Assembly (NCBI GenBank): GCA_012962595.1
Contig: DTXE01000116.1
Location: 1 to 5,562 of the forward strand
From: Syntrophaceae bacterium
GTDB taxonomy: Bacteria; Desulfobacterota; DTXE01
Direction: 5' to 3'
Length of the DNA: 5,562 nt
How positions within the stretch are numbered: position 1 is the stretch's first letter; every line of letters begins with the position of its first letter. The position numbers were made by a program, and so were the translations under genes. The notes under the pieces were generated by a model that had not been told where the DNA came from, did no database searches, and was given only the letters and a program-made list of their open reading frames with translations. Shown one piece after another: positions 1 through 5,562 of this stretch.

Positions 1-23
1 GGAATTTATCATACATCTTCAAT

Positions 24-44
24 AAAATCAATTGAAAATCAATT
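24..44. repeat. Tandem 10-base direct repeat with 11-base period
   Basis: AAAATCAATT occurs at 24-33 and again, identically, at 35-44, separated by one G. A one-helical-turn spacing is typical of tandem sites for OmpR/PhoB-type response regulators. The surroundings are AT-rich, so chance is a real alternative. It lies far downstream of the sigma-54 start and could belong to a promoter region of a gene to the left. Confidence 0.35.
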
Positions 45-286
45 TTTCAGACCGCAAAAATCATTCCAGGTTATCAGACAGACTCTATTAAGAAAATTAA
101 AAGTGAAATTTCCAGTGTTGCATTCTGAATCAAATACAGTGATTCCATGCTCACCCCTGCTTATTTTCTGCCCCTTGGCCCAATTTGGCTTGAGCACCAA
201 CCTTGTTCCCATCAGGAACGGAAACTGTGTGCAACAGGCAGGTCCATAACGATTAGGTTCTATAATCTATCCTACAGCATCTAGAA

Positions 287-307
287 TAAGCAACTATCGT
301 GCCAAGG
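287..307 (-). promoter_or_regulatory. Sigma-54 (RpoN) -24/-12 promoter, reading leftwards
   Basis: The minus strand reads CCTTGGCACGATAGTTGCTTA. TTGGCACG-N4-TTGC matches the sigma-54 consensus, and the -24 GG (303-302) and -12 GC (291-290) are exactly ten bases apart. Transcription would start near position 278 and run towards position 1. No good ORF is visible in the first 278 bases, so the target lies beyond the window, or the product is an RNA or small peptide. It is downstream of the heme operon's candidate terminator and therefore a separate transcription unit. Confidence 0.72.
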
Positions 308-321
308 ACAAGGACTATAAA

Positions 322-334
322 TTAGGTGTTGATT
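322..334 (-). promoter_or_regulatory. Possible IHF binding site between activator site and promoter
   Basis: The minus strand reads AATCAACACCTAA, matching the IHF consensus WATCAANNNNTTR at all but one defined position. It lies about 20 bases upstream of the -24 element and between it and the half-site cluster, where IHF bends DNA at many sigma-54 promoters. The motif is short and weak alone; position is the main support. Confidence 0.3.
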
Positions 335-370
335 GTCTAGAGAACTTAAAGGAATCACAGCAGTTTCTTC

Positions 371-391
371 AAAAACTCCTCTCTCGGGGAG
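371..391 (-). terminator. Candidate intrinsic terminator after ahbD
   Basis: On the minus strand a GC-rich stem, CTCC pairing with GGAG around a CCGAGAGA interior, is followed directly by TTTTT. One C-A mismatch weakens the stem, and alternative pairings (CCTC with GAGG) exist. It lies about 120 bases past the ahbD stop and before the sigma-54 promoter, a sensible place to end the operon. No U tract follows the same hairpin on the plus strand. Confidence 0.38.
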
Positions 392-402
392 GTGGGGATA
401 TG

Positions 403-428
403 TGACAAAAATTGTCATAATTTTGACA
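403..428. promoter_or_regulatory. Clustered TGACA/TGTCA half-sites, candidate activator (enhancer) site
   Basis: TGACAAAAATTGTCA (403-417) is a perfect 6-3-6 inverted repeat. Its right arm is shared with a second inverted repeat, TGTCA-N6-TGACA (413-428). The three half-sites start at 403, 413 and 424, and the two direct copies are 21 bases, about two helical turns, apart. The cluster is about 110 bases upstream of the sigma-54 -24 element, the usual distance for binding by a sigma-54 activator of the NtrC class. The protein that binds is unknown; a CRP/FNR-family or other repressor site is also possible. Confidence 0.5.
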
Positions 429-431
429 GAA

Positions 432-457
432 CTGGGATAGAAAAAATTTCACCCCAG
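432..457 (-). other. Stem-loop in the 3' untranslated region of ahbD
   Basis: CTGGG (432-436) pairs with CCCAG (453-457), and inside it GAAA (440-443) pairs with TTTC (447-450) around a three-base loop; a small internal loop separates the stems. It starts about 54 bases after the ahbD stop. No T tract follows on either strand, so it is more likely a transcript-stabilising hairpin than a terminator, or simply chance. Confidence 0.3.
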
Positions 458-510
458 GAAAATCTACTTATAAAATGGTGTAAGAGGGGAAGGCCTTGTT
501 AGGATTTGCA

Positions 511-1593
511 CTAGTCTTTTCTTGCACTGGAAGGCTGATAAATACAAAATGGTTCTTCTGCCAAATAATCACCTGTAAGGGCATAGGCCCTAGCACGGCA
601 TCCACCGCAGATGTGGCGATATTCGCAGCGTCCACACTTACCTTTGTATCTATTAAGGTCTCTTAAATTTTTAAACACCTCTGATTCCTGCCAGATGGTT
701 TTAAAAGATTGATGTCTGATATTACCACAGTTCAATTCCAAATATCCACAGGGCTGGACATCACCAGTATGGGAAATAAAGCAAAAGGCAATTCCACCCA
801 GACAGCCTCGAGTAACTGCATCTAGTCCGTGGCTAGCATGCGTTGATGTTTCTCCTTTTTCTTTAGCCCTCTGCCGCATAATACGATAGTAGTGAGGGGC
901 ACAGGTGACCTTTATATGAATAGGGACTTTCCCTTGACCTTCATAGAGCCAGTTGAGCACCTTCTCGTATTCCATTGCAGGGAGGACGCGATCGACTAAG
1001 TTCCTTCCCCTTCCTGTGGGTACCAGGAGAAATATGTGATGGGCCACAGCCCCTAGGTTGACTGCCAGATCCTGAATAGAAGCTAATTCATCCATATTAT
1101 CCAAAGTCACTGTGGTATTGATCTGAAAGTCAAGTCCTACCTCTTTAGCACACCTGATTCCATTTATAGCTCCATTAAAGGCACCATCCACTTGACGGAA
1201 CCTATCGTGACTCTCACTATTTGCCCCATCGATGCTAATACTGAGTCTTTTGATGCCAGAGTCCACCATTTCCTGGGCTATTTTATGGGTAATTAAGGTA
1301 CCGTTGGAGGCCATTACCATGCGCAGACCTTTCTCGGTTCCATATCTAGATATTTCAAAGACATCTGGACGCAAAAGAGGCTCCCCACCAGTAAGAATAA
1401 CTATGGGTTTTGAGAAGGAAGCGATATGATCAAGCAATCTAAAACACTCTGAGGTTGCAAGCTCCTCCTCATATGGGCCAGCCCGGGCTCCAGCCCTACA
1501 ATGGGTGCAAGATAGGTTGCATTGTCTAGTAATCTCCCAGGCTAGCAGTCGGAGGGAGGAGGTGGTTTGGATGGAGTGGTCTGGCTTTTTCAT
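511..1593 (-). CDS. ahbD: AhbD heme synthase (Fe-coproporphyrin III decarboxylase, radical SAM/SPASM)
   Basis: This 360-residue radical SAM enzyme is predicted to catalyse the last step of the siroheme-dependent pathway, oxidative decarboxylation of two propionates of Fe-coproporphyrin III to the vinyls of heme b. The SAM-cluster motif is C25, C29, C32 (CNLSCTHC) and GGEP is at 69-72. The C-terminal SPASM region is cysteine-rich: C264, C271, C282, C289, C320, C323, C329, C332 and C350, enough for an auxiliary 4Fe-4S cluster. It is clearly paralogous to the AhbC upstream; compare SISIDG (118-123) here with GVSLDG (143-148) there. The opening LLAWEITRQCNLSC fits AhbD as I recall it. An AGGAAGG SD lies 12 bases from the ATG inside the hemB tail, and the hemB stop is 6 bases away. 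It is the last gene of the operon. NirJ is the main alternative, but no other heme d1 gene is in view. Confidence 0.87.
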   Translation of the reverse strand: MKKPDHSIQTTSSLRLLAWEITRQCNLSCTHCRAGARAGPYEEELATSECFRLLDHIASFSKPIVILTGGEPLLRPDVFEISRYGTEKGLRMVMASNGTLITHKIAQEMVDSGIKRLSISIDGANSESHDRFRQVDGAFNGAINGIRCAKEVGLDFQINTTVTLDNMDELASIQDLAVNLGAVAHHIFLLVPTGRGRNLVDRVLPAMEYEKVLNWLYEGQGKVPIHIKVTCAPHYYRIMRQRAKEKGETSTHASHGLDAVTRGCLGGIAFCFISHTGDVQPCGYLELNCGNIRHQSFKTIWQESEVFKNLRDLNRYKGKCGRCEYRHICGGCRARAYALTGDYLAEEPFCIYQPSSARKD

Positions 1594-1599
1594 GGCCCT

Positions 1600-2577
1600 C
1601 TATCGCCTTCCTAGCAACTGGGCCGCTTCTTTGGCAAGGTAGGTTAGTATTATGTCCGCCCCTGCCCTCTTAATAGAGAGTAAGGACTCCATCATAACCT
1701 TGTCTCCATCTATCCAGCCATTCTTTGCCGCTGCCTTGATCATAGCATACTCCCCGCTCACATTATAGGCAGCTATGGGAAGGTGGGTTATTTCTCTGAT
1801 CATGTATACAATATCCAGATAAGAAAGTGCTGGCTTAATCATGATGATATCAGCACCTTCCTCTATATCCAATGTGGCCTCTCTAATAGCCTCTTGGCTA
1901 TTGGCGGGATCCATTTGATAGGAATGCCTATCCCCAAATTGAGGGGTGGACTCAGCAGCAAGCCTGAAGGGACCATAAAAACTGGAAGCATACTTTACGG
2001 CATATGACATTATAGGTATATGTTCAAAGCCATTCTCATCTAATATTTCTCTAATGGCTGCCACTCGGCCATCCATCATGTCAGAGGGAGCCACTATATC
2101 TGAACCACTCTCCACATGGGAAAGGGCAGTCTTGGCTAGCAAATCTAGGGTTGCATCGTTATCTACATCACCATCTTTGATTACACCACAATGCCCATGT
2201 GTGGTATATTCACATAGACATACATCGGTAATAATCAGGATGTCAGGCACCTTATCCTTAATCGCCCTAATAGCACGTTGAATGATACCATCTTTGGCAT
2301 AAGCTTCGCTCCCCATGTCATCTTTCTTTTCCGGAATACCAAAAAGAATTACTGCCGGTATGTTAAGCTCACGAATCTCCTTAATCTCATGGACAAGATT
2401 ATCGATAGAGAATTGAAAAATACCAGGCATAGGTGGAATAGGATTTTTAACGCCACTCCCAGGGACTACAAAAAGGGGATATACCAGATCATCTACAGAT
2501 AATCTGGTCTCCCGCACCATACGTCTTATATTTTTGTTCCTTCGGAGCCGTCTGGAGCGATATTCTGGAAACATCAT
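1600..2577 (-). CDS. hemB: Delta-aminolevulinic acid dehydratase (porphobilinogen synthase)
   Basis: HemB condenses two 5-aminolevulinate molecules to porphobilinogen, the common precursor of heme, siroheme and corrinoids; it is a cytoplasmic homo-oligomer. The 325-residue length is normal for the family. The active-site zinc motif is intact, with C120, C122 and C130 in [14 protein letters not shown], marking the zinc-dependent class rather than the Asp-rich magnesium class. Both active-site lysines are present: K195 in SYAVKYAS and K248 in MIKPA, the latter being the Schiff-base lysine in the family. The gene starts with two consecutive ATG codons. A GAGGT SD lies 7 bases before the first and overlaps the ahbC TGA stop, which suggests translational coupling. 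Its stop is only 6 bases from ahbD. Lying between the two late Ahb enzymes, it probably supplies precursor in step with heme completion. Confidence 0.97.
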   Translation of the reverse strand: MMFPEYRSRRLRRNKNIRRMVRETRLSVDDLVYPLFVVPGSGVKNPIPPMPGIFQFSIDNLVHEIKEIRELNIPAVILFGIPEKKDDMGSEAYAKDGIIQRAIRAIKDKVPDILIITDVCLCEYTTHGHCGVIKDGDVDNDATLDLLAKTALSHVESGSDIVAPSDMMDGRVAAIREILDENGFEHIPIMSYAVKYASSFYGPFRLAAESTPQFGDRHSYQMDPANSQEAIREATLDIEEGADIIMIKPALSYLDIVYMIREITHLPIAAYNVSGEYAMIKAAAKNGWIDGDKVMMESLLSIKRAGADIILTYLAKEAAQLLGRR

Positions 2578-2584
2578 GGTCTAC

Positions 2585-2590
2585 ACCTCA
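2585..2590 (-). promoter_or_regulatory. hemB ribosome binding site overlapping the ahbC stop codon
   Basis: On the minus strand TGAGGT combines the ahbC TGA stop with the GAGGT SD of hemB, 7 bases before the first of two ATG codons. Ribosomes ending ahbC would stop on the hemB ribosome binding site, so the two are probably translationally coupled. Confidence 0.6.
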
Positions 2591-3772
2591 AGCAATTCCT
2601 ATCTCTTCATCTGTAAGATAACATGCAGGATCTGAAGCCCAGACATCTCCTGTGACAGCCTCAGCCCGCACTCTGAAATTGCCAGCACATATATCAAGCC
2701 ACTTACATCGGGCACATCTCCCCTTAACATAAAGTTTTTTATTTTTTAATTTGGCCATAAGGGGATTTGATGTATCAGTCCAGATATCACTAAAAGGGCG
2801 CTCCCTTACGTTTCCAAAGGAACAATGACGCCAGAATTGGTCTGCATGGACTGATCCATCCCAACTTATACAGCCTATTCCCTTTCCAGAATTGTTTCCT
2901 TCATTCATTTTAAGAAGATTAAGTACCTCTTCTGCACGAGGGGATTTTTCTTTCACCATTCGGAGATAAAGATAAGGGCCATCCGCATGGTTATCAACTG
3001 TAAGAATCTCAGTAGGTTTCCCTTTTGTATGTAAGTCTTTGGTTCTATCAATGATTAAATCCACTGCTTCACGTGTTTCCTGATGATTCAAATCCTCTCG
3101 GATTAACTTACTTCCTCGTCCAGCATAAACCAAATGGTAAAAACAAAGTCTTTCTAACTGTTCATGTTCAATGAGGTCAAAGATGGAAGGTATGTCTTTC
3201 ACATTAATTCTATTCATGGTGAATCTAAGGCCCACCTTTAGACCTGCCGCTTTACAATTTTGGATGCCTTTTATAGCAGCGTCAAACGATCCCTTAATAC
3301 CTCTAAATTTATCATTTGTATCCCTCATGCCATCTAAGCTGACACCCACATAGGATAAGCCTATTTCCCTTAAGGCCTTTGTTACATCCCTAGTTAATAG
3401 TGTTCCATTGGTAGATAAGACTGTCCTTATCCCCTTTGAGGTGGCGTATTGGGTGAGTTCCAAGATATCATTTCTCATAAGGGGTTCGCCCCCCGACAAA
3501 AGGAGGACTGGAATACCAAAATGGCTTAAATTATCTATAAGCCTTTTCCCTTCTTCTGTGGTGAGTTCGTTTTTTGAGGTCCGATCCTGTGCTTGGGCAT
3601 AACAGTGGATGCATTTAAGATTGCAGCGTTGGGTTACATTCCAAACCACAACCGGTTTTTTATCTGCGGAGAATTGGAGTAGATGGGAGGGGAGCCTTTT
3701 TGTATTCCTTCCATACCTTAGGACATCAGATGGCTCAACGGTTCCACAATATAATTTTGATATGCCTATCAT
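2588..3772 (-). CDS. ahbC: 12,18-didecarboxysiroheme deacetylase (radical SAM/SPASM)
   Basis: This 394-residue radical SAM enzyme is predicted to remove the two acetate side chains of 12,18-didecarboxysiroheme, giving Fe-coproporphyrin III in the siroheme-dependent heme pathway. The SAM-cluster motif is CxxxCxxC at C50, C54 and C57, followed by GGEP at 94-97. The C-terminal SPASM-like region has cysteines at 301, 317, 353, 356, 362 and 384 that can hold an auxiliary Fe-S cluster. The opening MIGISKLYCGTVEPSD and the late GNFRVRAEAVTGD (364-376) are what I recall as typical of AhbC. An in-frame TGA lies immediately before the ATG, so the start cannot be further upstream. The best SD-like GAGGA is about 16 bases from the ATG, an unusually wide gap. 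It sits 10 bases before hemB. NirJ (heme d1 synthesis) and peptide-modifying SPASM enzymes are relatives; the neighbouring hemB and ahbD favour AhbC. Confidence 0.88.
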   Translation of the reverse strand: MIGISKLYCGTVEPSDVLRYGRNTKRLPSHLLQFSADKKPVVVWNVTQRCNLKCIHCYAQAQDRTSKNELTTEEGKRLIDNLSHFGIPVLLLSGGEPLMRNDILELTQYATSKGIRTVLSTNGTLLTRDVTKALREIGLSYVGVSLDGMRDTNDKFRGIKGSFDAAIKGIQNCKAAGLKVGLRFTMNRINVKDIPSIFDLIEHEQLERLCFYHLVYAGRGSKLIREDLNHQETREAVDLIIDRTKDLHTKGKPTEILTVDNHADGPYLYLRMVKEKSPRAEEVLNLLKMNEGNNSGKGIGCISWDGSVHADQFWRHCSFGNVRERPFSDIWTDTSNPLMAKLKNKKLYVKGRCARCKWLDICAGNFRVRAEAVTGDVWASDPACYLTDEEIGIA

Positions 3773-3799
3773 TCAAATAAGTCTGCTGTCCTCATATAA

Positions 3800-5548
3800 T
3801 TAATCAACTTGGTAAGATTCCTTTATTAGCTTGTTAATATAGGAATCGGGATCTTCGATAGCTTCTTTAGTTATCACAAAGTTATCCCTACCTGTCTTGT
3901 CCCAAACCAGTTTGAGCCCAAATTCCAGATCCTTCAGGCACTTCTTGCATATATCATGTGCCCTTTGACCCTCAACCAAGGCCTTGGTCATAATGGCATC
4001 GATAGCATCATCATTAAAGTTCAATTTTATGCCAAGCCTTTTTTGGAATATATTTTCATAACCCTTAACCTGGTTGTACATATAAAAAATTTCCTCGAAA
4101 GCGGTTGCTACATCTAGTTCATTTTTCATATACAAATCAATGATAAGATTGACCCTGCTTTCAGTAAGTGCCAAACCGTATCTCTGTGAAAATTCCCCTT
4201 CTCTCCTTTTTATAGCATTCTTAAGGGCATCCGCCTCCTGGGACACTATCTTTTGATATCTAGCTATTAATTTCGGGTCACTGGGATTTTCTAAAAGTAC
4301 CTCAAGCTCCCTTTCTGGATGTTTAACTACTTCACTGGTAACAGCAAACTGCTTAATATCTGTGGATGGGAGCTTTTTCTCGAATTTTAAGAGAACTTTC
4401 TCGATAGCACTCACTAATCCCCTGGCACCGGTCTTTTCTTGATATGCCTTTTTAGCTAATAGCCTAAGAGCCTCATCTTCAAACCTTATATCTATACCAT
4501 ATGCCCTGAAGTCTCTCTTTTTGCCATTAATAATGGGATTGTTGGGATTTTTAAGGATTTGGTATAGATCTTCCTCAGTCAGTTCATCAAATACCGCTAC
4601 TACCGGAAGTCTTCCTATGAATTCTGACTCGAAACCGTATTTAATTAGGTCCTCTGCCTTAACCTCTTTGAGATAACTCAGTTTTTCTTCCTTTGACGTT
4701 ATCCGGGCCCCGAATCCCATCCCTTGTTGATTAAGACGTTTTTTTATGAGATTTTCTAAATCATTAAACGCACCGCTTACAATAAACAGTATATTCTTAG
4801 TATTAATAACTCTTTTTTCTCTTTTTCCTGTCTTTCTATACCTTTCCAAGGCCTGTAGCTGTGAGATAGGATCATGGGGAACTTTCAAATCTACCTCAGT
4901 TTCCTCCATGGGTTTCAGCAAGGCCCTCTGTACCCCGGTCCGCGAGACGTCAGGTCCTATGGTATGATTGCTAGAGGCAATTTTATCTATCTCATCGATG
5001 TAAATAATTCCATACTGGGCCAGTTCAATGTCATCATTGGCCTCGTGCACTAAATCTCTCACCAGATCTTCTACATCCCCACCCACATAGCCTGTCTCAC
5101 TGAATTTGGTAGCATCCCCCTTAACAAATGGAACACCTATCTTCTGGGCGATTAACTTTATTATATAAGTCTTTCCTACCCCAGTAGGGCCTATCATAAT
5201 TATATTATTCTTAATGTATCCTACATTACTTTTGCTGTTTTTTCTCTTTATATCCCTTAGATATTTAATTCTATTGAAATGGGTGCAGACCTTTGTAGCC
5301 AGTATAGCCTTTGCCTCGTCCTGCTTGACCACATATTGATTAAGATAGTCCTCCAATTCTTCAGGTTTCATATCGAAGGCAATCTCAGAGACACTTCCAG
5401 AAGGAGTGTCCTCTGCTTCATGGTAATGCCCCACATCGGGCTTAGGATAAAGAATGGGGGAAACAATTTTTACACGGTCCCCGTACTTTTTAGACAAATA
5501 CTCACTCAGCTCTTTTTCCAGTTCCTTCTGGTCAGGAATCTTATTCAT
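3800..5548 (-). CDS. ClpX/HslU-like AAA+ protein unfoldase with C-terminal extension
   Basis: This is a 582-residue AAA+ ATPase of the Clp/Hsp100 class, expected to be a cytoplasmic ATP-driven protein unfoldase. Visible motifs are a ClpX/HslU-type entry helix (about 60-95, LNQYVVKQDEAK), Walker A GPTGVGKT (120-127), pore loop GYVG (153-156), Walker B IIYIDEID (181-188), a sensor-1 strand near 252-261, arginine-finger box EFIGRLPV (309-316) and sensor-2 GAR (374-376). The GMGFGA segment (276-281) matches the IGF/LGF ClpP-docking loop of ClpX, which HslU lacks. Residues 1-60 contain no cysteine, so the ClpX zinc domain is absent. Residues 420-582 are extra relative to ClpX (about 420 aa) and include a lid-like repeat at about 505-575. 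The ATG start has a good SD (GGGAG, 6 bases upstream). It is the first visible gene of the heme operon, 27 bases before ahbC. The fold class is secure; the substrate and ClpP partnership are inferred. Confidence 0.88.
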   Translation of the reverse strand: MNKIPDQKELEKELSEYLSKKYGDRVKIVSPILYPKPDVGHYHEAEDTPSGSVSEIAFDMKPEELEDYLNQYVVKQDEAKAILATKVCTHFNRIKYLRDIKRKNSKSNVGYIKNNIIMIGPTGVGKTYIIKLIAQKIGVPFVKGDATKFSETGYVGGDVEDLVRDLVHEANDDIELAQYGIIYIDEIDKIASSNHTIGPDVSRTGVQRALLKPMEETEVDLKVPHDPISQLQALERYRKTGKREKRVINTKNILFIVSGAFNDLENLIKKRLNQQGMGFGARITSKEEKLSYLKEVKAEDLIKYGFESEFIGRLPVVAVFDELTEEDLYQILKNPNNPIINGKKRDFRAYGIDIRFEDEALRLLAKKAYQEKTGARGLVSAIEKVLLKFEKKLPSTDIKQFAVTSEVVKHPERELEVLLENPSDPKLIARYQKIVSQEADALKNAIKRREGEFSQRYGLALTESRVNLIIDLYMKNELDVATAFEEIFYMYNQVKGYENIFQKRLGIKLNFNDDAIDAIMTKALVEGQRAHDICKKCLKDLEFGLKLVWDKTGRDNFVITKEAIEDPDSYINKLIKESYQVD

Positions 5549-5553
5549 CTTTT

Positions 5554-5559
5554 ACTCCC
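5554..5559 (-). promoter_or_regulatory. Ribosome binding site of the ClpX-like gene
   Basis: The minus-strand text before the ATG reads AGGGAGTAAAAG, placing a purine-rich SD core six bases from the start codon. This supports the chosen start, since there is no better-placed alternative in the first codons. Confidence 0.6.
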
Positions 5560-5562
5560 TAA

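Larger units (their letters stand above)
1..510. other. Intergenic region without a convincing gene
   Basis: These 510 bases follow the heme operon. The longest frames noticed are a 45-codon plus-strand frame (147-284, ATG start, no clear SD) and a 33-codon stop-free minus-strand stretch (252-151) with no ATG; neither resembles a protein I recognise. The right half carries the ahbD 3' untranslated region, candidate terminator and half-site cluster. The middle carries the sigma-54 promoter. The left 278 bases would be its untranslated leader, with a small GTTCC-TGATG-GGAAC hairpin on the minus strand near 209-223. No tRNA, CRISPR or insertion sequence is seen. Confidence 0.6.

Noticed and set aside
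151..252. 33-codon stop-free minus-strand stretch
   Set aside because: It has no ATG and follows a stop codon closely; its protein-like look is noted in a finding but is not enough to call a gene or pseudogene.
147..284. 45-codon plus-strand ORF (starts MLTPAYFLPLGPIWLEHQ)
   Set aside because: It has no convincing SD, no recognisable motif, and ends inside the region just downstream of the sigma-54 element on the opposite strand; most likely chance.
423..428. TTGACA on the plus strand as a sigma-70 -35 box
   Set aside because: No acceptable -10 hexamer is found 16-18 bases downstream (the bases there read around ATTTCA), and a rightward promoter would run antisense into ahbD. It fits better as part of the half-site cluster.
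1..510. Known riboswitch, tRNA or CRISPR array in the intergenic region
   Set aside because: No cloverleaf, no regularly spaced repeats and no riboswitch core I recognise; the only tandem repeat is two copies of ten bases.
1232..1429. Plus-strand open frame inside ahbD
   Set aside because: It is antisense to a well-supported radical SAM gene and encodes no recognisable domain; the same holds for the other plus-strand frames within 1783-2502, 3171-3803 and 4746-4967.
511..1593. Assignment of the radical SAM genes as NirJ (heme d1 synthesis) or peptide-maturing SPASM enzymes
   Set aside because: No nir genes or small precursor peptide gene are visible; two paralogs around hemB and the N-terminal sequence of the upstream copy fit AhbC/AhbD.
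3800..5548. Assignment as HslU (ClpY)
   Set aside because: Some motifs are HslU-like (MIGPTGVGKT, ATKF), but there is no long HslU I-domain, no hslV neighbour, and a GMGFGA ClpP-type loop is present, so a ClpX-like label fits better.

Overview
The window looks like part of the chromosome of an anaerobic bacterium. Two paralogous radical SAM/SPASM proteins beside a zinc-type HemB point to the siroheme-dependent (alternative, 'Ahb') heme pathway, which is known from sulfate-reducing Desulfobacterota and some archaea. A bacterial Clp/Hsp100-type ATPase, Shine-Dalgarno sites and a well-formed sigma-54 promoter favour a bacterium, most likely Desulfobacterota or a relative. That assignment is inference; the sequence is moderately AT-rich and contains no rRNA or other taxonomic marker.

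Layout: all four protein genes lie on the minus strand and read leftwards. In transcription order they are a ClpX-like AAA+ unfoldase (5548-3800), ahbC (3772-2588), hemB (2577-1600) and ahbD (1593-511). The gaps are 27, 10 and 6 bases, with no terminator visible between them, so they look like one operon. About 120 bases past the ahbD stop there is a modest candidate intrinsic terminator. Positions 1-510 hold no convincing gene but are rich in regulatory signals: a cluster of TGACA/TGTCA half-sites (403-428), a possible IHF site (322-334) and a near-consensus sigma-54 -24/-12 promoter (287-307) firing leftwards. The likely target of that promoter lies beyond position 1.

How the genes work together: HemB makes porphobilinogen, the shared tetrapyrrole precursor. 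After steps not encoded here (HemC, HemD, siroheme formation, AhbA/AhbB decarboxylation), AhbC converts 12,18-didecarboxysiroheme to Fe-coproporphyrin III. AhbD then oxidatively decarboxylates two propionates to give heme b. The upstream ATPase carries ClpX/HslU motifs and a ClpP-loop-like GMGFGA segment. It lacks the ClpX zinc domain and has a C-terminal extension that appears to contain a second, degenerate copy of the AAA+ lid domain. Its place at the head of a heme operon suggests, but does not prove, that it remodels or degrades a heme-pathway enzyme. It is the most unusual item in the window.
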